A DNA stretch of 64,000 nucleotides from Prochlorococcus sp. W8 (GTDB taxonomy: Bacteria; Cyanobacteriota; Cyanobacteriia; PCC-6307; Cyanobiaceae), in contig ALPF01000001.1 in assembly GCA_000291825.1 (NCBI GenBank), positions 1 through 64,000 of the forward strand, read 5' to 3'. How positions within the stretch are numbered: the stretch's first letter is position 1; every line of letters starts with the position of its first letter. Below, one piece after another: positions 41,068 through 49,566 of this stretch. The translations under genes and the position numbers were made by a program. The notes beneath the pieces were generated by a model. The model made no database searches, had not been told where the DNA came from, and saw only the letters and a program-made list of their open reading frames with translations.

Positions 41068-41973
41068 ATGTCTTTTTATTATCAAAAAGAAGAAATGGAT
41101 ATATTTCTAAAAGAAATTTTATACAAGATATCAAATAACAGGGAAAATTTTTTAATTGATAATATTGCTATTACCTGGATTAACTATAGTACAAATATTA
41201 ATTTTAAAAAGGGGTTTGGATGCGGTATAAATCAGAAAAAACAATATTATCCTGCAAGCATAGTTAAATTGGTTTATGGGCTAGCAATTTATGATTGGAT
41301 TGAGAAAAAAAGAGTGAGATTAAACAAAGAGATTGAAAACGCTGTTTTTAATATGCTCCAATACTCAAGTAATGATGCAACTAGTTTTCTCATGGATCTA
41401 CTTACTGGAACAACAAGTGGTTTATCAATTGAAGGAGCGGTTTGGGATCAATGGAAATATCAAAGAGAGATAATAAATGATTGGTTAATAGGTTTAGGAT
41501 GGGATGAAGTTAAAGAATTTAATTGTTGTCAAAAAACATGGGAAGATGGACCCTATGGGAGAGAAAAAGATTTCTATGATCAAAATAATCGAAATAGAAA
41601 TTCCATGTCAGCTTATGGTACAGCAAAAATCTTAGAGGAAATTATCCACCATAAAATTTATCATCAGAACAATCTAAAGTTAAAAGATTTTCTTTTCAGA
41701 AATCTAGCAATAGATCAAATAACAGAAAATGAGAATCAAGTTAAAGGTTTTTTAGGCGAAGGACTTCCTAAAAAAACTCCTTTTTGGAGTAAAGCTGGAT
41801 TGATGAGTCAAGCTAGACATGATGCTGCATGGTGGTTAAATAATCAATCCAGCCAGACTTTATTAGTAGTATTTGGCAATGGTCAAAATTTTGCAAATGA
41901 CACTTCATTTCTTCCTGAAATATCGCATGCTATTTATACATATAATCAACAAAATTTAGCTCCATCACAATAA
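41068..41973 (+). CDS. Class A beta-lactamase-like serine hydrolase
   Basis: Penicillin-recognising enzyme fold, 301 residues. The nucleophile motif SxxK is visible as Ser64-Ile-Val-Lys67 (YYPASIVKLVYG). The second motif SxN appears as Ser100-Ser-Asn102 (QYSSNDATS), and the KTG position is Lys242-Ala-Gly244 (WSKAGLMS). I see no signal peptide and no clear omega-loop Glu166 motif, so efficient beta-lactam hydrolysis is doubtful. A DD-peptidase or other amidase role in peptidoglycan metabolism is an alternative. The divergent NlpC/P60 neighbour supports a cell-wall function. The last 9 bp overlap the convergent small ORF. Confidence 0.78.
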   Translation: MSFYYQKEEMDIFLKEILYKISNNRENFLIDNIAITWINYSTNINFKKGFGCGINQKKQYYPASIVKLVYGLAIYDWIEKKRVRLNKEIENAVFNMLQYSSNDATSFLMDLLTGTTSGLSIEGAVWDQWKYQREIINDWLIGLGWDEVKEFNCCQKTWEDGPYGREKDFYDQNNRNRNSMSAYGTAKILEEIIHHKIYHQNNLKLKDFLFRNLAIDQITENENQVKGFLGEGLPKKTPFWSKAGLMSQARHDAAWWLNNQSSQTLLVVFGNGQNFANDTSFLPEISHAIYTYNQQNLAPSQ

Positions 41974-42177
41974 GTTATCATCATTTATCTCTGTTTCATT
42001 AATTGGTGTATAAGCTTCATAGGGCAACATTAATATTTTTTCAAAATCAATATCACTCATAATCCATTCCTTATATTCAGCTAATAAACTTTTTCTATCT
42101 TTATAGTCTAGATCATATAGCCTAATAGCTATATCTTTAAAGCTTTCTTTAATTAATTTTTCGATTTTATTATTCAT
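41965..42177 (-). CDS. Small hypothetical protein (70 aa)
   Basis: I do not recognise a family. The product has 70 residues and is acidic overall, with amphipathic helices at about residues 3-20 and 26-45 (LIKESFKDIAIRLYDLDY, RKSLLAEYKEWIMSD) and an acidic C-terminus. No membrane segment is present. Codon use looks like that of genuine neighbours. It starts 8 bp after the stop of the resolvase-like gene on the same strand, so the two are probably co-transcribed. Its end overlaps the convergent beta-lactamase-like gene by 9 bp. Confidence 0.6.
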   Translation of the reverse strand: MNNKIEKLIKESFKDIAIRLYDLDYKDRKSLLAEYKEWIMSDIDFEKILMLPYEAYTPINETEINDDNLL

Positions 42178-42185
42178 TAAATTAC

Positions 42186-42806
42186 TTATTTTGATGACTC
42201 ATATTCCACAAGAATTCTTCTAATAGTTGATAAGGCAATACCAGTTTGCGCACGAATAGATCTGTAAGAGAATCCATCATTTCGCAAACGAATAACAAGA
42301 TCCTCTTTCAAAGGACTTATCTTCGGCCTTCCTCCCAAATTACCAGCTACGATTTTTCTATTTTGTAAAGTCTCAAATTTCTTTTCGCTTAAAAAATCAA
42401 GTTCTAAATTATTTAACTCCAACAAAACTTTAAAGATCGTCCGTAATAATTCATTTGAAATATTAGCTTCTAATACTCCGGATAAAGTTTTTATATTAAT
42501 TCCATTATCTAAAAGTTGATTAATTATTTTAATACACTCATCTTTAGATTTAAATGCTCTATCTAATTTATACAAAACGAATTGATCACCTCTTGATAAA
42601 GATTCAAGAGCTTTTTTAAGTTGAGGCTTGTGTTCATTATTCAAACTAACAATTTCAGAAAAAATAATTTTACATCCATGATTCTTCAACTGCTGAATTT
42701 GCTGATTTAAATAATCTGCTTGCCCATCAAGAGCTCGCGCATAACCAATAGAAGTTCTGACTTTATTTTTTTCCGAAAGAAGTAATTTATTTCGATAGAA
42801 TTTCAC
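42186..42806 (-). CDS. Resolvase/invertase-like protein lacking the catalytic serine
   Basis: Serine recombinase fold. Residues of about 18-145 align with the resolvase N-terminal domain: GYARALDGQADYLNQQIQQLKNHGC matches the family GYARVSTxxQxLxxQ pattern, and LYKLDRAFKSKDE matches the KLDRLxRx motif. The nucleophile Ser is replaced by Leu26, and the second arginine of the LDRLxR motif is Lys86. A GGRP hinge and helix-turn-helix (about 165-200, FSYRSIRAQTGIALSTIRRIL) form an ordinary C-terminal DNA-binding domain. It probably binds DNA but cannot recombine by the usual chemistry. The start is GTG. No flanking transposase or inverted repeats were seen. Confidence 0.82.
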   Translation of the reverse strand: MKFYRNKLLLSEKNKVRTSIGYARALDGQADYLNQQIQQLKNHGCKIIFSEIVSLNNEHKPQLKKALESLSRGDQFVLYKLDRAFKSKDECIKIINQLLDNGINIKTLSGVLEANISNELLRTIFKVLLELNNLELDFLSEKKFETLQNRKIVAGNLGGRPKISPLKEDLVIRLRNDGFSYRSIRAQTGIALSTIRRILVEYESSK

Positions 42807-43146
42807 AGGAGTAAAAATTAATTCCTATGGTTTTTATTGTATCAATAATATATAAATAAAACACTAAACAGAACAATAAATTGTAGTATATTAGTATAAT
42901 ATTGAAAAAATTATAAATTCTAATTACTATATTAAAAACACGTACTGAAAACTATACTGATATTAGTTTACAGAACAGTTTTTATAATTATTCATGTACA
43001 AATTCTTTTTTAACAAGATAATTTGAAATTATTAGAAGTAATATGGATCCTATTTATTCTTGAGTTATAGTTTTTTAGCTAATTAAATGTTTTAAATCAT
43101 TATTTTTCATAAAATAATAAGATAATAAAAAATCAACTTAAAAGAA
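42807..43146. other. Intergenic region, 340 bp, no gene seen
   Basis: Extremely AT-rich divergent region between the resolvase-like gene and the HAD phosphatase gene. No credible ORF or RNA gene was found. At 42947-42983 a weak stem (AAAACT/AGTTTT plus CTG/CAG, with an internal mismatch loop) is followed by T-rich sequence on the plus strand. It would hold both promoters and possibly a short RNA. Confidence 0.5.
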
Positions 43147-43941
43147 TTGAAACCAAAAGGATTAATTTTATTCGACATTGATGGTGTTATAAGGGATGTC
43201 TCGGAAAGTTATAGATTGGCTGTCAAGAAAACTGTATATTCTTTTTGTGGATGGGAACCCTCCTCTTTAGATATTGATAATTTAAAAAATGAAGGGATTT
43301 GGAATAACGACTGGGATCTTACTCTAGAATTAATAAAGAGATTTAATAAAGAAAGAAATTTAAAAACCATGGCTCCTATGAGGGAGGAAATAATTAAATT
43401 TTTTGAAAATTTATATTTTGGTTGTTCCCCAAATGAAGCCTATACTAAATGGTCTGGTTTTATTCAAAACGAAAAAATATTAGTTAGTAAAGAACTCTTT
43501 AGCACTCTTACTAATGATAGGATTCTTTGGGGGTTCGTAAGTGGTGCAGAAGCCCCCTCTGCAAAATTTGTATTAGAAGAAAAACTTAATTTAAAAAATC
43601 CTCCCTTAATTGCTATGGGAGACGCACCAGATAAACCCAATCCAGAGGGCTTTATTTATTTAGCACAAAAATTATTAACCCAAAAACTTGGGCCAAAATC
43701 ACCACCCATTGCATATGTAGGTGATACGATTGCTGATATTAATACCGTCATTAATGCAAGACAGTTAATACCCGAACAAGTATTCATCAGTATTGGAATT
43801 GCTCCTCCACATTTACACTCTACTACTTATGAGAAAGAAAGAATAAAATACGAATCCAATCTTGAAATGTCAGGCGCTGATCTGATAATTAAATCCACCA
43901 ATGATTTGTTAAAAATATCCTCAAGTTTATTTTTAAAGTAG
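43147..43941 (+). CDS. HAD-superfamily phosphatase (TIGR01548-type)
   Basis: Haloacid dehalogenase-like hydrolase, 264 residues. The nucleophile motif DIDGV has Asp10 and Asp12 (LILFDIDGVIRDVSESY). Motif II is a Ser in WGFVSGAE, motif III is Lys in DKPNPEGF, and motif IV is GDTIADI. The substrate is unknown. The pattern DIDGVIRDVxxSYRxAxxxTV fits the hypothetical HAD subfamily IA group found in cyanobacteria and some archaea. The start is TTG, 6 bp into the last bases of the long gap. It is the first plus-strand gene after the accessory segment and precedes tRNA-Ser. Confidence 0.82.
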   Translation: MKPKGLILFDIDGVIRDVSESYRLAVKKTVYSFCGWEPSSLDIDNLKNEGIWNNDWDLTLELIKRFNKERNLKTMAPMREEIIKFFENLYFGCSPNEAYTKWSGFIQNEKILVSKELFSTLTNDRILWGFVSGAEAPSAKFVLEEKLNLKNPPLIAMGDAPDKPNPEGFIYLAQKLLTQKLGPKSPPIAYVGDTIADINTVINARQLIPEQVFISIGIAPPHLHSTTYEKERIKYESNLEMSGADLIIKSTNDLLKISSSLFLK

Positions 43942-44099
43942 ATTCTTTATTGTCAGAAGTTTAAATTATCACCAAATTAACCCTTAAAGTCCTGTTATTA
44001 ATAGCATTATATAGGATTTAAGATACTTAATTTCGTTTAAAACTTTAGTAATATCTTATCTAATGTAACTCATAGAATCTGTTGAAACTTCAATAAGTA

Positions 44100-44188
44100 C
44101 GGAGAGAGAGGGATTCGAACCCTCGACAAAAGTTACCTCCTGTAACTCCTTAGCAGGGAGCCGCTTTCAACCACTCAGCCACCTCTCC
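44100..44188 (-). tRNA. tRNA-Ser (anticodon GCU)
   Basis: On the minus strand an 89-base class II tRNA folds. The acceptor GGAGAGG pairs with TCTCTCC (one G-U), and the D arm contains GGCTGAGTGGTTGAAAGC. The anticodon stem CTCC/GGAG region surrounds loop CTGCTAA with anticodon GCT, which reads AGC/AGU. A long variable arm (TTACAGGAGGTAA) is followed by GGTTCGAATCC. The discriminator is G. CCA is not encoded. Confidence 0.96.
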
Positions 44189-44249
44189 AGTATTTATAGG
44201 TTATCAACTTTTGGGCAAACCTACAAAACTTTTTAGTTAATCGAAATGT

Positions 44250-45449
44250 CTATTTCATTAAAACTCTTGGTAGTCTATTTTTAAATGCACACAGTATCTC
44301 CCAAGGAATTGTTGAAGCTTTATTAGCCCACTCAAGAGGAGAGATTGATTCTTTGCCATCCGAGCCTAGTAATAAAACGGAATCTCCAACTTTAATATCT
44401 TTAGAATGTGTAATATTAATCATCAATTGATCCATTGTGATTGCTCCAACTTGAGGATACTTAACTCCATTGTGAATTACAGAAATATTGTTTGATAATT
44501 TTCTACATATTCCATCTGCATAGCCAATACTAATAACAGCCAATCTTGTTTTTTGATTGCTAATAAATTTTCTTCCGTAGCTTACTCCTGTGTCCCCCTC
44601 AATATCTCTAATAAAAGAAATTTTTGATTTCAAGCAAAGGGCTGGTTCAAGTTTTAAGTCTACAATTTGGTTAAAAAAAGGATTGTAACCATACATAGAT
44701 AGCCCTACTCTAACCATATCGAAATGAAAATCTTTTCCTAAAAATGTACCAGCAGAATTTGCTAAATGAATTTTTATATTTGGATATTTAGTAATTTTGA
44801 TATCTTGTAATAGCTTCTCAAATTTCAACTTTTGTTTATGTGTATAACTCTCTTGGTTTAGGGATTCATCTTCATCTGCTGTTGCAAGATGACTATATAT
44901 ACCATCAATAGATATATTATGAAATGAATTGATAGCATCAAATGTATTAATAAATTCATCTATACGAAAACCTAATCTTGACATTCCCGTATCAACTTTA
45001 AGATGTAAATAAAAATTTTTTTTATATTTTCTTCCAATATTATTGCAAATCAAACATTCTCTCATACTGCTAATAGTAGGCATTAAATTATTTTTAAAAC
45101 ATATTGATAAATCCTTTTTTGTAAAAATATTACCTAAAACTAATATAGGAACTTTAATACCTTTAGAACGTAAATAAATCCCCTCCTGTAAAGTTGCTAC
45201 TCCTAATTGATGAGCCCCTCCTCGAATAGCGTATTCAGATACAAATTTTGCATCGTGACCATATCCATCTGCTTTTACAACAGCCATAAATTTGCATTGT
45301 GATTTAAGAGTTGAACGGATTTGTCGAACATTATTTGAAATAGCATTTCCATTTACTTCAATCCATGCTCTTTGAGTTGGATCTATTGCAATCAAGTGAT
45401 TATTATCAACTTTAAAATTATTTTTTATGTTTTTGAATCCTATTTGCAT
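44250..45449 (-). CDS. alr: Alanine racemase
   Basis: PLP enzyme that makes D-alanine for peptidoglycan. The catalytic lysine is Lys59 in MAVVKADGYGHDA, and the second catalytic residue is the Tyr in GVSYGRKF near residue 296. The barrel blocks HLKVDTGMSRLGF, DGIYSHLATADE and HLANSAGT and the C-terminal beta domain with IGYADGICRKL are all present. At 399 residues it is slightly long, with about 25 extra N-terminal residues before TQRAWIEVN. It is divergent from the HNH gene; the ATGs are close, so their promoters are short or overlap. Confidence 0.94.
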   Translation of the reverse strand: MQIGFKNIKNNFKVDNNHLIAIDPTQRAWIEVNGNAISNNVRQIRSTLKSQCKFMAVVKADGYGHDAKFVSEYAIRGGAHQLGVATLQEGIYLRSKGIKVPILVLGNIFTKKDLSICFKNNLMPTISSMRECLICNNIGRKYKKNFYLHLKVDTGMSRLGFRIDEFINTFDAINSFHNISIDGIYSHLATADEDESLNQESYTHKQKLKFEKLLQDIKITKYPNIKIHLANSAGTFLGKDFHFDMVRVGLSMYGYNPFFNQIVDLKLEPALCLKSKISFIRDIEGDTGVSYGRKFISNQKTRLAVISIGYADGICRKLSNNISVIHNGVKYPQVGAITMDQLMINITHSKDIKVGDSVLLLGSDGKESISPLEWANKASTIPWEILCAFKNRLPRVLMK

Positions 45450-45520
45450 GAATAAATTCTCAATAATTTATGCGTTTATATAAATATAGGGTTAACATTA
45501 AATTTAATTGGGAAATTGGC

Positions 45521-46027
45521 ATGAGCCAGACTCTCGTTTTAAACGCCTCTTATGAACCATTAAACATCACTACATGGCGTAGAGCAATTATTTTAATGCT
45601 TAAAGGAAAGGCAGAAAGTTTAGAAGAAGATTTTTCTCATAATATACACTTTGATAAAAAACTTCCAACCGTAATTCGACTCTTTTATTATGTCAAAATT
45701 CCATACAGAGAGGTGACTTTATCTAGAAAAAACATACTTTTAAGAGATAATAACTCATGTCAATATTGCAACTATAGAGGTAAAGACTTATCTATAGACC
45801 ACGTGATTCCTCGAAGTCGAGGCGGTTTAGACATGTGGGAAAACGTAACAACAGCATGTTTAAGATGTAATGTTCAAAAAGGAAATAGAACTCCTGAAGA
45901 AGCTAATATGCCTTTAATAATAAAACCTTATAAACCTCTTAGTAATTTGAATTTTGAGGCCACCAAGCAAATACACTCGGGTAAACATGAAGATTGGAAA
46001 AAATATGTAATTGGTCTAGCTGCTTAA
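45521..46027 (+). CDS. HNH endonuclease family protein
   Basis: Conserved cyanobacterial HNH protein of about 168 residues. The N-terminal block MSQTLVLNASYEPLNITTWRRAIILMLKGKAE is the usual family start, so I use ATG 45521 and not the in-frame ATG at 45470. The HNH core is at about 78-130: CQYCNYRGKDLSIDHVIPRSRGGLDMWENVTTACLRCNVQKGNR, with two CxxC zinc pairs, the DH metal site and the Asn. The wide spread of this protein in cyanobacteria, outside mobile elements, points to a housekeeping role; DNA repair is a guess. It converges on prfA with 13 bp between stops. Confidence 0.85.
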   Translation: MSQTLVLNASYEPLNITTWRRAIILMLKGKAESLEEDFSHNIHFDKKLPTVIRLFYYVKIPYREVTLSRKNILLRDNNSCQYCNYRGKDLSIDHVIPRSRGGLDMWENVTTACLRCNVQKGNRTPEEANMPLIIKPYKPLSNLNFEATKQIHSGKHEDWKKYVIGLAA

Positions 46028-46040
46028 ACTTACACAAATA

Positions 46041-47132
46041 TCAATCATCACCATTAAATTGCTCCATTTGTCTTTTTTGTTCTTGTGCAATACAAGCTTC
46101 TATGACTTCATCTAGCTGACCAGAGATTACAGGCTCTAAAGAAAAATTACAACCTAATCGATGATCAGTAGTACGATTATCTTTGTAGTTATAAGTCCTT
46201 ATCTTCTCACTTCTATCGCCTGTACCTACTTGCATAAGCCTTTCTGATCTCTCTTTTTTATTCGCCTCTTCAATTTGTATTTCATATAGTTTTGCTCGCA
46301 AAATTTCCATTGCCCTCTCCCTATTCTGTAATTGCGATCTTTCCTGCGTACAAAAAACCCTTATCCCTGTTGGTTTATGTAATAAATCAATTGCCGTCTC
46401 AACTTTATTAACATTTTGCCCTCCAGCTCCACCAGACCTCGCCGTACCAACCTCTAAATCAGTTGGATCAATCTTTACTTCTACTGGATCAACCTCAGGC
46501 ATTACTGCAACTGTTGCAGTAGATGTATGCACTCTACCTTGTGATTCTGTTGCAGGAACTCTTTGAACTCGATGAACTCCTGCTTCAAACTTCAATTGAC
46601 TATAAACAGATTCACCTTTTACTGAAATAACTAGTTCTTTAAAACCTCCAAGATCTGACTCAGAGGCACTTATTGGTTTAACTGACCAACCGACTTTTTG
46701 CCCATACCTCTCATACATTCTTGCCAAATCACCAGCCCAAATACAGGCTTCATTACCACCAGCTCCTGCTCTTATTTCCAACATTACACTTCTATCGTCT
46801 CTGGGATCCTTGGGAAGTAAAGCAATTTTTATTCTTTGAATTAAACTATCTTTTTTATTTTGTAAATCTTGTAATTCATCATTAATTAAACCCTCCATTT
46901 CTTTATCATCTTTTGTATCTTTTAAAAGCCTTTTAGTTTCATCAATTTCTATATCTAATTTTCGTAATTGCTCATAGTCATTCACTAAAGGTTCTAGTTT
47001 AGATCTTTCTCGAGCAATAGATTCAAGTTTTTTGGGGTTATTAGATATATCAGGATCTGCAAGTTGAGTTTCTAAGTTCAAAAAACTTTCTGAAGCGGTT
47101 TTTAACCTTGAAAGTAATATAGAATATTCCAA
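46041..47132 (-). CDS. prfA: Peptide chain release factor 1
   Basis: Recognises UAA and UAG stop codons and triggers peptide release. The 363-residue protein has the catalytic GGQ at residues 237-239 ([12 protein letters not shown]) and the stop-codon tripeptide region PAT at 193-195 ([10 protein letters not shown]), as in RF1 and unlike the SPF of RF2. The start is TTG, after a 30 bp gap from rpmE. It is the last gene of the long ribosomal cluster, a location conserved in cyanobacteria. Confidence 0.97.
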   Translation of the reverse strand: MEYSILLSRLKTASESFLNLETQLADPDISNNPKKLESIARERSKLEPLVNDYEQLRKLDIEIDETKRLLKDTKDDKEMEGLINDELQDLQNKKDSLIQRIKIALLPKDPRDDRSVMLEIRAGAGGNEACIWAGDLARMYERYGQKVGWSVKPISASESDLGGFKELVISVKGESVYSQLKFEAGVHRVQRVPATESQGRVHTSTATVAVMPEVDPVEVKIDPTDLEVGTARSGGAGGQNVNKVETAIDLLHKPTGIRVFCTQERSQLQNRERAMEILRAKLYEIQIEEANKKERSERLMQVGTGDRSEKIRTYNYKDNRTTDHRLGCNFSLEPVISGQLDEVIEACIAQEQKRQMEQFNGDD

Positions 47133-47162
47133 TTTAGACTAAATTATATTTAATAAAATTCT

Positions 47163-47417
47163 TTATTTAGAATTTTTTTCTTTATTTTTATCTTCTTGAG
47201 AAGTATTTGGGGAACCCATTCCATACTTCTTCATAAATCTATCAACTCTACCTTCTGTATCAAGAATTTTTTGAGTTCCTGTAAAGAATGGGTGATTACC
47301 ACTCCAAACATCAACATGTAATTCAGGTTGAGTTGATCCCGTAGTCATGACAACTTCTCCATTACAAATAACTTTTGCATCTGGATACCATTTAGGATGT
47401 ATTTCTGATTTAGGCAT
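47163..47417 (-). CDS. rpmE: 50S ribosomal protein bL31
   Basis: Small protein bridging the subunits. The 84-residue sequence MPKSEIHPKWYPDAKVICNGEVV and SGNHPFFTGTQKILDTEGRVDRF fits bL31. Only one of the zinc-binding cysteines (Cys18) is present and no CxxC is found, so this is the zinc-independent type. The C-terminal tail is Lys/Asn/Glu-rich and probably disordered. It follows rpsI by 8 bp. Confidence 0.95.
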   Translation of the reverse strand: MPKSEIHPKWYPDAKVICNGEVVMTTGSTQPELHVDVWSGNHPFFTGTQKILDTEGRVDRFMKKYGMGSPNTSQEDKNKEKNSK

Positions 47418-47425
47418 AATTAAAA

Positions 47426-47836
47426 TTAACGTTTTGAGTATTGAGGGGCTTTTCTAGCCTTCTTTAAACCATATTTTCTTCTTTCTTTTGCTCTAGGGTC
47501 TCTACTAAGATGACCTTCAGTTTTTAAAGGCTTTCTATTATCAGGAGATAATTCACAGAGTGCTCTGGCAGCTCCTTGCTTAATTGCATCAGCTTGACCA
47601 GTTAAGCCCCCTCCATATACATTTACAAAAATGTCATAGGAATTTTCTAATCCCAACGTCTGTAAAGGTGCTTTTACTGCGCTTAAATGTAAAGGATTGA
47701 AATTCAAATAATCATCTCCAGTTCTTCCATTGATTTTTATTTGACCATTACCAGGAATCAATCTAACCCGTGCTACAGAGGTTTTTCTTCTTCCTGTTCC
47801 CCAATAGACTGCTTTGTTTTTTATTTGACTATTCAT
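47426..47836 (-). CDS. rpsI: 30S ribosomal protein uS9
   Basis: Head protein whose C-terminal tail reaches P-site tRNA. The 136-residue product has [40 protein letters not shown] and the basic end [20 protein letters not shown] with the invariant terminal SKR. It is 9 bp after rplM, the usual rplM-rpsI pair. Confidence 0.97.
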   Translation of the reverse strand: MNSQIKNKAVYWGTGRRKTSVARVRLIPGNGQIKINGRTGDDYLNFNPLHLSAVKAPLQTLGLENSYDIFVNVYGGGLTGQADAIKQGAARALCELSPDNRKPLKTEGHLSRDPRAKERRKYGLKKARKAPQYSKR

Positions 47837-47845
47837 ATTAAGAAA

Positions 47846-48277
47846 TTACTTATTTAATAATACAGGATCTTGTGCTGCATGAGGGTGATTTGGGCCCTTG
47901 TAAACCTTTAATTTCCTAAATTGTTGCCTTCCTAAAGAATTATGAGGCAGCATTCCCTTAACAGCTTGCTCAATTATTCTTTCAGGGATTCTTTCCTGAA
48001 GTGTTTCAAATTTTTCAATCTTCATCCCTCCAGGTCTACCAGAATGACGACGATATAATTTTTGAGAGGATTTTTTACCTGTAACTTCAATTTTTTCGGC
48101 ATTTACTACTATTACGAAATCGCCTGTATCTAAGTGCGGAGTAAAGGAAGGTTTATTTTTTCCGCGTAATATGGCTGCTATTTCAGTAGCAAGTCTTCCT
48201 AAAGTTTTGTCTTTAGCATCCACTAAAAACCATTCCCTTTTTATAGTTTCTATTGATGGAGTAGTTGTTTTATTCAT
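47846..48277 (-). CDS. rplM: 50S ribosomal protein uL13
   Basis: Early-assembly 50S protein. The 143-residue protein contains [51 protein letters not shown] and the [13 protein letters not shown] motif. It pairs with rpsI downstream. The 111 bp separating it from truA is the largest gap inside the cluster and has a TATATA-type box, so an internal promoter is possible. Confidence 0.97.
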   Translation of the reverse strand: MNKTTTPSIETIKREWFLVDAKDKTLGRLATEIAAILRGKNKPSFTPHLDTGDFVIVVNAEKIEVTGKKSSQKLYRRHSGRPGGMKIEKFETLQERIPERIIEQAVKGMLPHNSLGRQQFRKLKVYKGPNHPHAAQDPVLLNK

Positions 48278-48388
48278 CTGTCGATTCTATAAAATTAATT
48301 ATATATACTACATCATTGAAGGAGCTTTAAACAATTTTTTATTAAAAAAAATTTTGATTTTCTAAAAAACTTTTATATTATTTTTATT
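48278..48388 (-). promoter_or_regulatory. Possible internal promoter before rplM
   Basis: This 111 bp gap interrupts a cluster whose genes otherwise sit within about 0-80 bp of one another. On the minus strand it has a TAGTATATATAATT stretch about 20 bp upstream of the rplM ATG and long A/T runs further up. A separate rplM-rpsI-rpmE-prfA promoter would fit, but no -35 is convincing. Confidence 0.3.
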
Positions 48389-49195
48389 TTAAGAACTACC
48401 AGAAATTATAAATTTCGGAAACAGATCTTTATTATTTACTTTTTTAAAAATATTTTTACTATATTTGGCATTTATAAAACAAAGTCCTTTCGCTGGAGCA
48501 GACTCAAGAACCTCATCTTTCTTTTTATTTTTCCATCTTTCAATGAAAATCTCTGGTGTAATTTTTTTTTCTCCTACCAAAACTAATTGGCCAACTATTG
48601 CTCTTACCATTCCATATAGGAAACCAGTCGCTTTTATATCAAAAAAAATCAGATCCCCTTTTCTCTTAATATTAGCCTTTATTACTTCTGTAATGGATGT
48701 TGATCTATTACTTCCACTTTTCTGAAATGCAAAGAAATCATGCTTACCAGTAATACCTAGTAAGGCATTTTGCATCGATATTTCATCTAAAACTTTTTGA
48801 TATCTATGCCAGGACCAATTACTAATAAAAATATTTGGAACTTTACCATTGTTAATAACATACCTGTAATGTCTATAAATTGCAGAGTAGCAAGAATGCC
48901 ATTCTCTAGGAACAACAGTTGACTCCAGTATCCTTATATTTAACGGTAATTTTCCATTAAGAGCATCTGCCCATCTACTTTCTGCAATAACAAAATCAGA
49001 TTCAAAATGAACAACTTGACCGGCTGCATGAACCCCAGCATCTGTTCTTCCTGCTGCAAAGGTTTTCACATCTCTACTTGATAAAGTAGTGATTGCCTCT
49101 TCTAAAACTTGCTGAACAGTAATTGTATTTTTTTGTCTTTGCCATCCAGAGTAATCAGTTCCATTATATTGTATTTTTAACGCAACCCTTTTCAA
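48389..49195 (-). CDS. truA: tRNA pseudouridine(38-40) synthase TruA
   Basis: Converts uridines 38-40 of tRNA anticodon arms to pseudouridine. The catalytic aspartate is Asp52 in AAGRTDAGVHAAGQVVHF. Other TruA blocks are YNGTDYSGWQRQ at the N-terminus, the ARHYRYVINN-like YRHYRYVIN, HDFFAFQK, and FLYGMVRAIVGQLVLVG near residue 190. The 268-residue length is ordinary. It lies 8 bp after rplQ, the usual cyanobacterial and firmicute-like placement. Confidence 0.95.
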   Translation of the reverse strand: MKRVALKIQYNGTDYSGWQRQKNTITVQQVLEEAITTLSSRDVKTFAAGRTDAGVHAAGQVVHFESDFVIAESRWADALNGKLPLNIRILESTVVPREWHSCYSAIYRHYRYVINNGKVPNIFISNWSWHRYQKVLDEISMQNALLGITGKHDFFAFQKSGSNRSTSITEVIKANIKRKGDLIFFDIKATGFLYGMVRAIVGQLVLVGEKKITPEIFIERWKNKKKDEVLESAPAKGLCFINAKYSKNIFKKVNNKDLFPKFIISGSS

Positions 49196-49203
49196 TAATA
49201 AGT

Positions 49204-49554
49204 TTAAACGAGCTCAATAATTGCCATCTGAGCATTATCTCCCTTTCTTGAGACTGTTCTAACTATCCTTGTATATCCTCCATCTCTATCACCATATCTC
49301 TCTTTAGCTTTTTCAAATAATGAATGAACAAGTTTCTTATCATAAATATATCCAAGAGCTCTTCTTCTTGATGAAAGAGACCCATCTTTGGCTAAAGTAA
49401 TCATTCTTTCAGCTTCGCTTCTCAATGCTTTTGCTCTAGCTTTAGTGGTAGTAACTCTGCCTTCCCTAATAAGTTGAGTTGTTAATCCTCTTAGAAGAGC
49501 CTTCCTTTGGTCAGAAGGTTTACTAAGTAATGGAATTCTTAATTGATGTCTCAT
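49204..49554 (-). CDS. rplQ: 50S ribosomal protein bL17
   Basis: Exit-tunnel rim protein. The 116-residue sequence has the family start [28 protein letters not shown] with R.HR-type basic spacing, [23 protein letters not shown], and the GGYTRIVR and [14 protein letters not shown] end. It is the length of the short bacterial form. It follows rpoA by 12 bp as in most bacteria. Confidence 0.97.
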   Translation of the reverse strand: MRHQLRIPLLSKPSDQRKALLRGLTTQLIREGRVTTTKARAKALRSEAERMITLAKDGSLSSRRRALGYIYDKKLVHSLFEKAKERYGDRDGGYTRIVRTVSRKGDNAQMAIIELV

Positions 49555-49566
49555 GATTTAAAAATG

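Noticed and set aside
42186-42806. IS607-like or other mobile element around the resolvase-like gene
   Set aside because: No TnpB, terminal repeats or target duplications were seen, and the catalytic Ser is missing.
45470-45520. N-terminal extension of the HNH protein
   Set aside because: The conserved family sequence begins at MSQTLVLNASYEPL; the extension has no known counterpart.
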